Positions 13,376 to 23,255 of a stretch of DNA of 64,000 nucleotides are shown here, in pieces. The stretch's first letter is position 1. Each line of letters begins with the position of its first letter. A program made the position numbers and the translations under genes. The notes under the pieces were generated by a model. That model was not told where the DNA came from, searched no databases, and saw only the letters and a list, made by a program, of their open reading frames with translations. Source of the DNA: Oasisia sp. SBJ-2009 (lineage: Eukaryota > Annelida > Polychaeta > Sabellida > Siboglinidae); the NCBI GenBank assembly GCA_964017155.1, contig OZ024867.1:22252020-22316019 (forward strand), written 5' to 3'.

Positions 13376-16300
13376 ATGTGTGTGTAATGTGTATGTAATG
13401 TATATATGTGTGTGTAATGTGTATGTAATGTATATATGTGTGTGTAGTGTGTATGTAATGTGTGTAATGTGTATGTAATGTATATATGTGTGTGTAATGT
13501 GTATGTAATGTATATATGTGTGTGTAATGTGTATGTAATGTATATATGTGTGTGTATGTATATATATAATATATATATATATGTATATATAATATATATA
13601 TATATACCATGTATATATAAATATGTATGTGTGTAATGTGTATATGTATATGTGTGTAATGTATATATGTTTATGTATCAAGGGGCACAGATGAGATGAG
13701 TGCATAACATTTAAAAAGATAACTGACTGTTGAAATGACTACTCAATTTGTAAATGCCAACAATTCCTTGTACATGTTCATAGCTTCTTGACAGTAAACC
13801 ATCTGAAGCTGAATGAAAATATAACAACACATCCAGTGTTTCACTGTAGTTTGTATTGACTGCAATAACAAGACAAGGCACTTACTATGTTTCTTGCGTC
13901 TGGCAGTGAATGGTGCCGGTCTGGCCATGTCAACCATGGACATCATCAAGCTTCACGGGGGGTCACCAGCGAACTTCCTCGATGTAGGCGGTGGCGCCAC
14001 CGTTGAGCAAGTCACTGAAGCATTCCGGTTGATCACCTCCGACAAATCCGTGAGTGATCATCTGTAACCATGGTATAGCTTTATGTAGAGACCTGTCCAC
14101 CCGCCATTAGGACGGGTAAAAACGAATGTGGACAGGCAGAAATATGGGTGGACGGGTAAAAAAATGAAGCAGCAAAAAATAAAAGGTCTTCCAAAACCAT
14201 AGATATTGTTAGTTATGCCTTGAAAGTGAGTGTAAATGGTATCACATGTGTGTTTGTAGCCCATTTCAGGTCATCAGACACACCTGAAAGTTCGTAAATT
14301 ACCTTAACAGTTAACATCCATGTGTCCACCAAAACATGTGTGACTGGTAATAATTGTATCCTGCGTAAAGCCCTGATCCATGGTAACCTCCATGACTGCT
14401 GAACGAATGAAGACAAAGATTCAATAATAATAATAATAAATAAGTTGAACAAACTTAAGGTTATTTTATGAATATATTTGCATCTCCGAAGGTCCAACTG
14501 ACGCATGTCAAATATGTTTTTAGCTTTTTGTTTTACACATAACGGACAAATAAATTGTTACTGAGTTCCATTTATTTAATTTGTTATTCACTATTGCACT
14601 CTGGAGTAGATTCACAAAGAGTAAAAGTTGTCATTCTGTCTGTATATGTGAACATGGTGGTTGTGTTGTCTGTGTGCACGTGAAGGCCATGCTTGTATGA
14701 ACATGGTGGTTGTGTTGTCTGTGTGCAGGTGAAGGCCATCGTTGTATGAACATGGTGGTTGTGTTGTCTGTGTGTAGGTGAAGGCCATCCTTGTATGAAC
14801 ATGGTGGTTGTGTTGTCTGTGTGCAGGTGAAGGCCATCCTTGTGTGAACATGGTGGTTGTGTTGTCTGTGTGCAGGTGAAGGCCATCCTTGTATGAACAT
14901 GGTGGTTATGTTGTCTGTGTGCAGGTGAAGGCCATCCTTGTATGAACATGGTGGTTGTGTTGTCTGTGTTCTGGTGAAGGCCATCCTTGTATGAACATGG
15001 TGGTTGTGTTGTCTGTTCTGGTGAAGGCCATCATTGTATGAACATGGTGGTTGTATTGTCTGTGTGCAGGTGAAGGCCATCGTTGTATGAACATGGTGGT
15101 TATGTTGTCTGTGTGCAGGTGAAGGCCATCGTTGTATGAACATGGTGGTTGCGTTGTCTGTGTACAGGTGAAGGCCATCGTTGTATGAACATGGTGGTTG
15201 TGTTGTCTGTGTGCAGGTGAAGGACATCGTTGTATGAACATGGTGGTTGTGTTGTCTGTGTTCTGGTGAAGGCCATCCTTGTATGAACATGGTGGTTGTG
15301 TTGTCTGTGTGCAGGTGAAGGCCATCGTTGTATGAACATGGTGGTTATGTTGTCTGTGTGCAGGTGAAGGCCATCGTTGTATGAACATGGTGGTTATGTT
15401 GTCTGTGTGCAGGTGAAGGCCATCGTTGTATGAACATGGTGGTTATGTTGTCTGTGTGCAGGTGAAGGCCATCGTTGTATGAACATGGTGGTTATGTTGT
15501 CTGTGTGCAGGTGAAGGCCATCCTTGTATGAACATGGTGGTTGTGTTGTCTGTGTGCAGGTGAAGGCCATCCTTGTGAACATCTTTGGAGGCATCATGCG
15601 GTGTGATGTCATTGCCACAGGTATCATTGAAGCTGCACACAAACTCAGCCTCAAGATCCCAATTGTAGTTCGTCTACAAGGTACGTAGATCACTGTTTCA
15701 CCAGTAGTCTCGCTTAACCGACTGTCGGTTGGCTGCGGAACTACGCCAAGAAGACAGTCTGGTTACTTACTCAGCTTTTGTTTGTTTATTCGCGTGATCT
15801 ATACAATGCTGCCACCTCACGGACACTGCTGAAATTTCTATTGTTATAAACTACTGCAAATTTGTATTTCTATTTATTTTGAGTTAATATAAGTGTAATT
15901 TTGAATAGTTTTTATAATACAGCATTATTTGATAAAAAGGTATCCTTGTTTAATTTGTATGCTATCCATGTGGCGCTAGACAATGCTGCCACCTCATGGA
16001 TACTGGTTAATCCTGCCGTATTTCTTATTTTATAAACATCTGTAAATTTGAATCTTTAGCTTTTTTGTGTTAATATAAGTTCAATGTTGAATACTTTTCA
16101 TATGACATCATTATCTTGTAAAAGTATATCATTATTTTAAGTTTTATTTCATTGTTAGCCTGAGAGCCAATCAGTGTCTCTACCCTAATCTGGGGTAAGG
16201 CCGCCCTGGCGGGTCGAAAATGCAGACCCATTGTTTCCCTAGGCGGGTGTGAGGGGCTTAAAAGTACTGCCACCACACGGAGCCTGGGTAACTGAGGCTA

Positions 16301-19300
16301 TTTCACCACATGTTCTACCTTAGCCTCTGTTACCCAGGCTCCGTGGGTTGGCATCACTTTTAGCCCCTCAAATCCGTCTGCTAAATTTATGTCCTGCCAA
16401 AGTTGCCACCAGAGCGGCCTTACCCCAGAATAGTGTGAGACGCTGATTTGGTTATCAGGCCAAATTTGAAATAAACACGGATACCCTTTTATCAGATAAT
16501 ACTAAATTACAAACCTGTTCAAAATTAAACATGTTCACACAAAATAAATAGAAATACAAATTTGCAGATGTATGTGAAGCTGGAATTATGCCAGGATTAG
16601 CCTCGATTACCCAGGCTAGGTGAGGTGGCAGCACTTTACATGGATAACATTAAAAAGCAGACTAAGTGACCAGACTACCATTTCTGCAAAGTTATAAGTG
16701 ACAGTCGGTTAAGCGAGACTTGTTCTACCTATGAACATGGTCATTCTACTTGTGGACACGCATTGTCTACTAATAAACACACTTACGAATGTGTCGTTTA
16801 TGTTTGTGAACATCCAGGTTATATTCACAAGCGTGCACTTTCTTTAATAAATTGAAGGTAGCCATCAGCACAACACAACAGATGGAAGTTAACAAGGAAG
16901 CCTTTTGCATGTTACACAATGATATGTCATTTTTAACCCGTCCATGTCAGACATTTGTAAACTTAGCTTTTTAAAAACTCATTTTGAAATTATTTGATTT
17001 AACGATGTAATTTGAAACTTGCAGATAATCTGCTCCATTCTCTTTGAGAATGAGTACTTGCCAGTCTACAATGTTCCTTCGCTGGCAACTTGTTATTAAT
17101 GGCAGTGAAAATAGTGTAGGATGGACATGTAGCTGTAAACCTGTATGACGTGTCAGTTGCCACCACTCAGCTAGACGTTGTATGTCTGTATGACTGTCAC
17201 CACCACTCAGCTAGACGTTGTATGTCTGTATGACTGTCACCACCAGTCAGCCAGACGTTGTATGTCTGTATGACTGTCACCACTCAGCTAGACGTTGTAT
17301 GTCTGTATGACTGTCACCACCACTCAGCTAGACGTTGTATGTGTGTATGACTGTCACCACCACTCACCTAGACGTTGTATGTCTGTATGGCTGTTACCAC
17401 CATTCAGCTAGACGTTGTATGTCTGTATGACTGTCACCATTCAGCTAGACGTTGTATGTCTGTATGACTGTCACCACTCAGCTAGACGTTGTATGTCTGT
17501 ATGACTGTCACCACTCAGCTAGACGTTGTATGTCTGTATGACTGTCACCACTCAGCTAGACGTTGTATGTCTGTATGACTGTCACCACTCAGCTAGACGT
17601 TGTATGTCTGTATGACTGTCACCACTCAGCTAGACGTTGTATGTCTGTATGACTGTCACCACTCAGCTAGACGTTGTATGTCTGTATGACTGTCACCACT
17701 CAGCTAGACGTTGTATGACTGTCACCACTCAGCTAGACGTTGTAGGTCTGTATGACTGTCACCACTCAGCTAGACGTTGTATGTCTGTATGACTGTCACC
17801 ACTCAGCTAGACGTTGTATGTGTGTATGACTGTCACCACCACTCACCTACACGTTGTGTGTCTGCAGGCACAAGGGTGGACGATGCGAAGGCTCTCATTG
17901 CCACTAGTCCAATGAAGATTCTCGGGGTGGACAACCTTGACGATGCAGCCAAGATGGTATGTCTCTGCCTCCTTTCCTCCCTCTCTTCGTCCCTCCCTCC
18001 CTCTCCTTCCCACCCTCTCATCATCACTACATTTCCTCACTCTTCCTTTTCTTTCTCCCAGATACTAGACGGGGCCCTTTGCAGGGCGTTTAAAGTCCAA
18101 CGAGAATTTGTCAGTCCACTAAAGGTTACATATTTACCCCCTGTGTGGGATCTTTTACTTCCCCTGACATAGACACCAGACAGAAGGGACCACCGGCTTT
18201 TAGTGTCTTTTCCGAAAGGCACAGGCAAATGTGGGGTGAACGAAATTGCCTAAGTTTCGAAACGGTTCGGTAGGTGGGATTGAATCACCGTCCCCTCGAT
18301 TGACAGTCCGGCGCTCTACCGCGCGACCACCTCTCCCCTTCTCTCTCCCTATGTCTTCCTCGCTCCCTCCCACCCTTCCTATCTCTCTTCGTCTCTCCCT
18401 CTCCATTCCACCCTCCCATCATCTCTCCATTCCACACACCCTCCCTACTTCCCTGCTTTGGTTCTCTCTCCATATTTATTCCTCTCCATCTCCCCTTCCC
18501 ATTTCTTCCACTCTGTCCCTTCCTCCCGCCCTTCCTAGCTCTCCTTACTTCTCCCTTTTTCTTTCAGCCCCTCCTTCCCTCCCTCCCTCTCTTCCCCCTC
18601 CACCCCCCCCCCCCTCTCCAACTTCTATGCATTATCATCCAATTGAGTCATTGCTGTAATTATTAATGCCTGCTCTTGGCACCAATCTAGCACAAGGGGT
18701 CAGAGCACAGTTAGACTTCCTGGTCTAACTCTAACCCATACGAATGTAGTACCTCAATAATTGTGTCCTTTGAGATTTAGAAAAATTCTTTGATGTGAAC
18801 TGAGTACAGTAGGACAGGCATACCAGTAAGTTCAGTGCTATGGTGTATCTTGCAGTGCAATGGCGCATGTTAGGCAGAGTGTAGTTGGCGTAGTGATTTT
18901 TAGCAATTTTTTTCTTACATGACCCTGCGGATGCAGAAAAGCGTGCTCAGTTTGGTAAATATTCAGGGGCAGTGCACGTGCATACATTTTAAGAAATTTT
19001 TCTCAGGTCCAGTTTCATTATAATCTGACAAAACGTTAACATGGCCGCCAATGGGAAAATCAACAGTGCTCTGTGCCCACACCTCTTACAAGTTCATACG
19101 AAAGATTTTGCTCCTTAAAAACAACATTTGGCTCCTTACCAAAGATCTTGTTTACTGAAAACTAAACACTCAACATCAGCACTTTCAGGACTGTTTGTCT
19201 GTGTGTCACTGAATTAGTGTCCCCTGGTGTATTTCTGCATATAGAATAAGTGATAAAATGTGTGATTTACCCTTTTGAAATAAACCTCAGTAAATATCAG

Positions 19301-21451
19301 TAACTAAAAAAACCAGAGGACAGTTTCACTAAAATAAAGTGCCCTTAAGGAAAATTCACCCATAAATAAAATCTGTTGTTAAAGTAAATGATTTTTTTTC
19401 GAAACACAAAAATCCACTGCCATATTACTGTCGACACTATTTCCATGACACAACAATTTCCAGGTATACAAGATCACTGTTAAGGATCAAGATTGATTTT
19501 AAAGTGTAAATTCAGGTTTAGAGGCTCTTCATAATGTTGGTGATATGATCCCCAGACAGAAGTCAAAATGTTCATCATAACTTTCATGTAGAAGTATGTT
19601 TATTTCGGATAAATTATCCATGTACATGTATACATAAAACACAGTACAATTTAAAAATATAAAAGTACAATACTTAAAAATACAACTAAGGCAATTATGG
19701 GGTACAAGTAAAATAATAAATAAGTGGGTAATAAAAATAAATAAATAGGTCATGAAATAAAATTGAATAAGTAATTAAAATAATTATTTAACAATAGGGT
19801 AAAAAATACAATACAATATCGTGTACAATATGGATGTCCAGTATGTGTACATCAAGCTTCTAAAATGTATATCAGTACGAAAGTAATTGACAAATAAAGG
19901 GTTTTCAGACTAATAAGGATGACATAAAAGGCTAAATAAAGATGAACGAATGCGTTCATTAAAACATCTAACGCCAGTTGATTAAAGGGAGTTTGCCATT
20001 TAATAGTGATCTTGTATAACTGAAAATTCTTACCACCTTGTATGTACATATCAAACGTTTGTAGTTGATTGAAGGCAGTTTGCCATGTAAATAGGGCCCG
20101 TAAGTGTGTCACGATAAATGGCGTTACTCCGCGCAATTGGAGCTCATTGGGGTCTACTAAGCGAGACAATTGGGGACTGGTCACAAGAATAATACACAAT
20201 AAAATAGTTTACGGGATTTGCATTTTACATTGCTGTACATTGTGGTTTCGATAAGCACTTATATCCGACAAGTTGTCTAAATTCGCATAATCATAACACA
20301 TGTGTACGTTTGCCCCAAACAGGTTGTACTACGCGAAAAATGGCACTTTTCATTATTAGTCCAGATCGCCAAACGCAACTACTTGCCGCTATTGCCATGG
20401 CAACCACCATTATAATCGATTAAAATTCATGATTTCCGTGACGATTGTCACCGGCAAAGTATTCCACTGCTTCTGCTTGTAATAATCCTTCGGACAGTAT
20501 AACTGAAATAGTTAGACTGGAACAGTTCGATTATTATACCAAAAACAAAACGAAGTCCTATACGTTAACATGGAGAATATGGACCTCCTGCCCCCAACTG
20601 CCCCCAGCCTCGTTTTTGCGTGTGAGACTTACACGCCCTATAAACCATTTTCAAAACCCATTCAGTAAAAACGTTAAGACTCATCCACTTAGCATTTGTT
20701 GTGATAATGACTAAGTACGTGTGTTGCATAAATCCAAGATGTGTAGAATGCAATTAAATGTGTTTATTTAAAAAGACAAAAAGTTTGGATTTGTACACAG
20801 TTCTTAAATTCCTCTCAAATTTCTCCAGTCTGTTGTCATGCAAATGATATGTAGATATGTGATAATAAGTATATAATTATATATATATAAAACACAGGAA
20901 GATGGCACATAATGTGCCATGTGACCATCACGTAACAACGCTTTTCTTTTTGTTTGCTTATGTAGAATGTAATGGTGTTGTTGCGAAATAAAATTTGATT
21001 TGAGTACCTTAAAAATATTTCAGTGAATCATCAGTTACTACCTTAAGAATTAAGAAGTAGCATTATTAAAGCTAATACTTAGTTACCTCTGGTGATGTGA
21101 ATAATTCAGTTATCATTGATAGCAATCAAATATTGCAACATATGCTAGTATTAATGTGTGTGTAGTAATGTGTGTGTATATATATATATATATAAATGTG
21201 TGTATAATATATATATACGTATGTATAATATATACACACACATATATATATATATATATAAATAATGTATTTTTGTTTGCCCTATTAGGGTAGCTTTCAA
21301 TGGGAAGTGTCACTTTCAATGGGAAGTGTTCCTTGTATTACTGCTATCATGTTTTGTTTCATTTTCCTACCACCAGGTGGTGCGACTGTCCGACATCGTC
21401 GAAATGGCCCAGAAGATTGCCATCGACGTCAAGTTCGAGGTTCCGCTGTGA
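3604..21451 (+). CDS. SUCLA2: Succinyl-CoA ligase [ADP-forming] beta subunit, mitochondrial
   Basis: TCA-cycle enzyme of the mitochondrial matrix. With the alpha subunit (SUCLG1) it converts succinyl-CoA plus ADP and phosphate to succinate, CoA and ATP. Exons: 3604-3669, 6263-6440, 7190-7301, 8143-8305, 8565-8735, 10870-10966, 11537-11698, 13907-14049, 15560-15680, 17868-17956, 21377-21451. Every junction is GT-AG and phases agree, giving 1377 nt or 458 aa plus TGA; human SUCLA2 is 463 aa. Residues 1-22 are basic with no acid, as in a mitochondrial presequence. The ATP-grasp domain follows, with [12 protein letters not shown] at 93-104 and [11 protein letters not shown] at about 174-184. The C-terminal ligase/CoA domain has VNGAGLAM (317-324), [20 protein letters not shown] (370-380) and [18 protein letters not shown]- rather than GDP-forming identity rests on [18 protein letters not shown] and [10 protein letters not shown], which match SUCLA2 and not SUCLG2. 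Residues 83-87 look like a small insertion relative to human. The ATG has a good context (A at -3, G at +4). Introns are packed with repeats described separately. Confidence 0.97.
4398..4705. mobile_element. Foldback MITE in SUCLA2 intron 1
   Basis: Imperfect inverted repeat about 308 bp long. The left end starts GGACTGGGCATTAAAAGG and the right end is its approximate reverse complement ending TTAAAAGTCC. Both arms repeat ATGTCCCAAGTCAC-like strings, and the centre (about 4503-4545) is a secondary palindrome around TTAGTGTTAA. No coding capacity. Class unknown. Confidence 0.6.
5245..5543 (+). mobile_element. hAT-like MITE, family A, copy 1
   Basis: A 299-bp element flanked by a perfect 8-bp direct repeat ACCACAGA (5237-5244 and 5544-5551). 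It begins TAGGGCTTTATGCAGG and ends in AAAGCTA. Two further copies in the opposite orientation (14076-14377, 22963-23255) also carry 8-bp target duplications. The 8-bp duplication and (C/T)AGGG-type ends are hAT hallmarks. Non-autonomous: no transposase. Confidence 0.75.
5610..6233 (+). repeat. Local direct duplication beside SUCLA2 exon 2
   Basis: About 120 bp at 5610-5731 recurs at 6110-6233 with roughly 90% identity (shared strings CATATGCTGCTACACA-like and CTGTGATCAATGA). A further segment at about 4990-5035 recurs at 6058-6108 (ATTCTTTGTGTATAAC, GGAAATGCCTTCAGTCAGAT). The second copy ends 30 nt before exon 2. Confidence 0.7.
5732..6046 (+). mobile_element. MITE family B, copy 1 (CCCAGCAAACAA termini)
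   Basis: Begins CCCAGCAAACAAGGAACC and ends TTGTTTGCTGGG, a 12-bp terminal inverted repeat. The interior is rich in CACGTG-type palindromes and has no coding capacity. Other copies lie at 29222-29576, 38055-38376, 38699-38999 and, inverted, 40795-41149. Superfamily not identified; flanking duplications are too short to call. Confidence 0.8.
6432..6560 (+). repeat. Tandem repeat containing the SUCLA2 exon 2 donor
   Basis: Five to six degenerate copies of a roughly 20-nt unit, (G/T)AACT(A/G)GGTAAGATAGCTA. The first copy spans the real exon 2/intron 2 boundary (exon ends 6440, GT at 6441). Later copies re-create GTAAGA donors at 6483 and 6545. Read-through from exon 2 meets TAA at 6476-6478 before any decoy. 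Confidence 0.75.
6563..6622. repeat. (CA)n-rich microsatellite
   Basis: Interrupted CA dinucleotide tract in SUCLA2 intron 2. Confidence 0.8.
6650..7168 (+). mobile_element. MITE family C, copy 1 (TTAA-flanked)
   Basis: About 519 bp. Starts TTAAAGCGACATGATC and ends in GTCGCTTTAA; the subterminal sequences TTGCAAAATCATGTTA and TTTTGCAATAAAAATAAAAA are inverted counterparts. TTAA at both ends suggests a piggyBac-type TTAA target duplication. A second copy in reverse orientation lies at 59657-60171. The element ends only 21 nt before SUCLA2 exon 3, so it sets the acceptor context. It holds AATAAA strings in sense orientation to the gene. Confidence 0.78.
7783..8122 (+). mobile_element. tRNA-derived SINE, copy 1
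   Basis: The tRNA-like head has an A-box-like GGTCGCGCGGTAGAGTGCC and a B-box GGTTCAATCCC about 30 nt further on. A conserved unrelated body of about 250 bp follows (CACTAAAAGCC, GGTGTCTATGCCAGGGGAAG, CACACAGGGGGTAAA), then an AAGAAGAAG tail. Related copies: 18100-18338 (minus), 47897-48210 (plus), 57400-57472 (head only). It ends about 20 nt before SUCLA2 exon 4. Confidence 0.85.
8793..9184 (+). mobile_element. MITE family D, copy 1
   Basis: About 390 bp with ends TTTTGCAAGGGATCAC and GTGATCCTTAGCAAA forming an inverted repeat. A copy in the same orientation and about 90% identical lies at 43455-43834. Non-coding. Inserted about 57 nt after SUCLA2 exon 5. Confidence 0.75.
9185..10869. other. 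SUCLA2 intron 5, remainder
   Basis: AT-rich intron with no recognised exon. It holds an (AAT)n-TATATAGCGC family fragment at about 10425-10505. Nothing else could be named. Confidence 0.5.
10425..10505 (+). repeat. (AAT)n-TATAGCGC dispersed family fragment
   Basis: An (AAT)n stretch followed by TTTATATAGCGC and a partner GATGCGCTGCACAAG. The same module occurs at 43055, 46681, 53208, 56940 and, reversed, at 11205-11510. It looks like the end of a SINE or DNA element in which a GCGC-containing hairpin borders an AAT microsatellite. Confidence 0.6.
11000..11133. repeat. Compound pentanucleotide array (ATACC)n-(ACACC)n
   Basis: About four to five CATAC units switch cleanly to about nineteen CACAC units. 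The array begins about 35 nt after the SUCLA2 exon 6 donor (GT at 10967). Confidence 0.9.
11205..11510 (-). repeat. (AAT)n-TATAGCGC family, reversed copy with TA tract
   Basis: Reverse-complement relative of 56940-57150: shared segments around ATGATGTCACC, GTTGCTTTATTAACATTA, TCTGATGAACACAATGAT and GAGCGCCACCACGTGGCAGA, ending in (ATT)n. An AT dinucleotide tract lies at about 11318-11360. It ends 26 nt before SUCLA2 exon 7. Confidence 0.65.
12017..12078. repeat. (TA)n, left flank of transposon
   Basis: Perfect TA tract that continues at 13321-13366 on the other side of the 12079-13320 element, indicating insertion into a pre-existing TA microsatellite. Confidence 0.9.
12079..13320. mobile_element. 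Non-autonomous Tc1/mariner-pogo-like element
   Basis: 1242 bp with exact terminal inverted repeats CAGTAGAACCTGTCTT and AAGACAGGTTCTACTG, flanked by TA on both sides. CAGT ends with TA target duplications are typical of pogo/Tigger elements. The right subterminal part repeats a CTGTCCG...AGCAGGTGG(T/C)CGCTCATC module two to three times. It shares a GCTGCCACCTTACGG-type segment with the foldback element at 15706-16720. No transposase ORF. Confidence 0.8.
13321..13680. repeat. (TA)n followed by 28-nt minisatellite
   Basis: A TA tract (13321-13366), then about six copies of a 28-nt TGTGTGTAATGTGTATGTAA-type unit, then degenerate TATG repeats to about 13680. Long open frames across it on either strand are repeat artefacts. 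Confidence 0.85.
14076..14377 (-). mobile_element. hAT-like MITE, family A, copy 2
   Basis: 302 bp flanked by a perfect 8-bp duplication CCATGGTA (14068-14075, 14378-14385). Reverse orientation relative to 5245-5543. Inserted 26 nt after SUCLA2 exon 8 ends. Confidence 0.8.
14640..15559 (+). repeat. 49-nt minisatellite built from the SUCLA2 exon 9 3' splice site
   Basis: About 18 copies of a 49-nt unit run straight into the true acceptor (AG 15558-15559). Each unit holds TCTGTGTGCAG followed by GTGAAGGCCATC(C/G)TTGT, the last intron bases plus the first 17 bases of exon 9. A further GAACAT matches exon 9 after a 2-nt gap. Around 14 units keep the CAG/GTG acceptor; three have TTCTGG and one GCACG instead. 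The exon-like part of a decoy reads V-K-A-I-(L/V)-V then TGA, so using any decoy would truncate the protein. Open frames of up to about 220 codons on the minus strand are artefacts. Confidence 0.9.
15706..16720. mobile_element. 1-kb foldback DNA element
   Basis: A 21-bp perfect terminal inverted repeat beginning AGTCTCGCTTAACCGACT encloses nested inverted repeats centred near 16310. The two arms mirror each other through CTGCCACC, TTTGTATTTCTATTTATTTT, GGGGTAAGGC and ACCCAGGCTCCGTG segments. No ORF. It starts 25 nt after SUCLA2 exon 9 ends, so the pre-mRNA of intron 9 can fold into a very long hairpin. Confidence 0.82.
17150..17862 (+). repeat. 37-nt minisatellite abutting SUCLA2 exon 10 acceptor
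   Basis: About 19 copies of a 37-nt unit containing AGACGTTGTATGTCTGTATG and ACTGTCACCACTCAGCT, some with an extra CAC. The real acceptor ACGTTGTGTGTCTGCAG is a diverged final unit, so the pyrimidine tract of exon 10 belongs to the array. The unit holds no exon bases. Confidence 0.88.
17960..18060 (+). repeat. Polypyrimidine tract, first block
   Basis: TCCCTCC-type pyrimidine-rich sequence directly after the SUCLA2 exon 10 donor; it continues at 18330-18640 beyond an inserted SINE. Such homopurine/homopyrimidine DNA can adopt triplex structures. Confidence 0.7.
18100..18338 (-). mobile_element. tRNA-derived SINE, copy 2
   Basis: Reverse-complement copy of the 7783-8122 family. The head at 18260-18338 has GGTCGCGCGGTAGAGCGCC and a B-box-like GATTCAATCCC on the minus strand. 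The body is truncated before the tail. It interrupts the pyrimidine tract. Confidence 0.85.
18330..18640 (+). repeat. Polypyrimidine tract, second block
   Basis: About 300 bases almost entirely C and T, ending in a run of C near 18606-18615. No coding signal despite an open frame. Confidence 0.8.
18641..20430. other. SUCLA2 intron 10, middle part
   Basis: AT-rich intron with no recognised exon, RNA or full transposon. A short direct repeat around AGTTTGCCAT occurs near 19989 and 20078. Confidence 0.45.
20435..20690 (+). repeat. Dispersed repeat G, copy 1
   Basis: The segment from AGACTGGAACAGTTCGAT (about 20514) through CATGGAGAATATGGAC and the CCCCCAGCCTCGTTTT string matches, in reverse complement, the last 120 bases of the window (about 63880-64000). 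Identity is high over at least 120 bp. Element type unknown because the second copy runs off the window. Confidence 0.65.
21172..21262. repeat. (TA)n/(TG)n tract
   Basis: Interrupted TA/TG microsatellite in intron 10, about 115 nt before SUCLA2 exon 11. Confidence 0.8.
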
Positions 21452-22962
21452 GCTTTCGTCAACATTTCTCAACTTCAAGTGTCATTTTCTAGTAGGGGGA
21501 GTCTGGCCTTCTGGGGCGGGGTGGGGTGGGGGAGTGGTTTTGAAGCAACGGTTTTGTGTACAGTGTAAATATATATATCTAGATTACGTTGAAAACTGTT
21601 AGCCAGAGAACACAAAATCTCACGTTTGTGCCAGTGCAATACATTATAACTGACGTATCGTATGTAATTTCTACACCTACTTCCAGAGTAAGGTAACCCT
21701 GCTGTGTCAACGCTGTATGGGATATTTGTCTGAATTTCACTTGCAATTTGTATTTAAAGTCTGATCAGTTTAACTTGTGAGGCAGTGATGGTTGGATCTC
21801 AAGCAACCTATAAATAACCACATCAGTGTTTGACAATTATTATAATTTGTTTCTATTGCTAATGGTTATCATGTTAGCATATTATCATTCATGCACACAA
21901 TTAATTTATTTAAAAAATGTACATAGCCAAAACATAGCAGGTTAGAGATTGTAATATTCAAAATTATCGTTGCAGAATTGGACGTTGTTTTCTTTGTAAA
22001 ATTCCAGCATAATTGATTTGTATCATAATATCATGGTAGGTATGAGACGCACCATAGATACTTAAAGCTAGGTTATCTACACATTTCAAGCACTAAAAGT
22101 TAAACTGATTTCACTTTGAAGAAACTATTTCACCTCACTTTGTTGCGAGAATTATAATTCCCTGCATGTGTACATTACTGTTTAAAAAGACAATTCCATT
22201 TACTTTGTAACTGATGTCGTTGTCATAACTTGATTTCATTAAAATGTAGAATATCACAGAAGCAAAAATGTAAAAGTTGGTTAACCCTGTCAAACAATTA
22301 ACCTAATTTTAACGAGTTGATCTTGGTTCGAGAAAATATATTTTAGCATCACTGACTACGCACAAGGTTCCCACACAGCATCGAAAACAAAACCAGCATG
22401 ACAGCAATCTCACCACTTTTGTAGTTTGTTTTGCGGAGTATTTATTATAATATCATGGAACTGGCAAAGTTCTTCTTTAACCGTCCCTACTTAAAGAAGA
22501 ATTGTCGAGTTACTATTTCGGCCTGCTAGATGGCGCTAGTGATACTGATCTGGAAACATAGCGAAAGACGCAGGGCGGACATCGGCCAGGTGAATGCTGT
22601 GCATGATCAAATGTTATTCTCTATACACTAACCATGCGATTTAATTCGTATACGAAGACATTGTATTTCGTGGTATATTTATGTTCGCAAATAAATGTGT
22701 TTTGGTTTGAAGACGCTGTATTTTTAGTCCTGGGCCAAAGGTCCAATGGACATTTGGCATCACTTTGTGTGCGCCATCCACTGTTAGCTCTCTGAAACTG
22801 TTGAAGATCTATTTTTCCTATTTTGCATAGATGTATCTTGAGGGTAGTTTTTACTGTGCACAAACAAATTTAATAGACTTGTCTTTTGAACCAGCATCTC
22901 AGGGCTTCCCAAAAAACAAAATGTAACAATGTTGCCTGTTTCTGTCTGGATTCCGAACACCA
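21452..22962. other. SUCLA2 3' UTR and downstream spacer
   Basis: Follows the SUCLA2 stop codon. Candidate polyadenylation signals in sense are ATTAAA at 22238-22243 and AATAAA at 22690-22695; neither can be chosen from sequence alone. No gene recognised. Confidence 0.4.
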
Positions 22963-23255
22963 TAGCTTTATGCAGAGACCCATCCACCTGTCATTTAGAC
23001 AGGTAAAAACAGTTGTGGGCGGGTAGAAATATGGGTGGACGGGTAAAAAAATGAAGGAGCAAAAAAATTCCAAAACCGTAGATAGTGTCAGTTATGCCTT
23101 AGAAGTGAGTGTAAATGGTGTCACGTGTATGTTTGTAGTCCATTTCAGGTCATCAGACACTTCTTAAAGTTTGTAAACTGGCTTAACAGTTAACATCCAT
23201 GTGTCCACCAAAACATGTGTGACTGGCAATGATTTATCCTGCGTATAGCCCTGAA
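22963..23255 (-). mobile_element. hAT-like MITE, family A, copy 3
   Basis: 293 bp flanked by GAACACCA (22955-22962) and AAACACCA (23256-23263), a 7-of-8 match. Same orientation as 14076-14377. Confidence 0.72.

Noticed and set aside
13220..13705. Tyr/His/Ile/Thr repeat open frame on the minus strand
   Set aside because: Antisense of TA and TG-rich microsatellites.
14640..15559. CRISPR-like array of regular repeats
   Set aside because: Units are directly contiguous with no unique spacers and the DNA is eukaryotic.
14584..15693. Minus-strand open frames of up to 219 codons ([16 protein letters not shown] type)
   Set aside because: Antisense reading of the 49-nt minisatellite in SUCLA2 intron 8.
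18246..18659. Ser/Pro/Leu-rich open frame of 137 codons
   Set aside because: Pyrimidine tract plus antisense SINE; no coding evidence.
3604..21451. SUCLG2 (GDP-forming beta subunit) identity
   Set aside because: Residues such as [20 protein letters not shown] and [15 protein letters not shown] fit SUCLA2; the corresponding SUCLG2 stretches differ.
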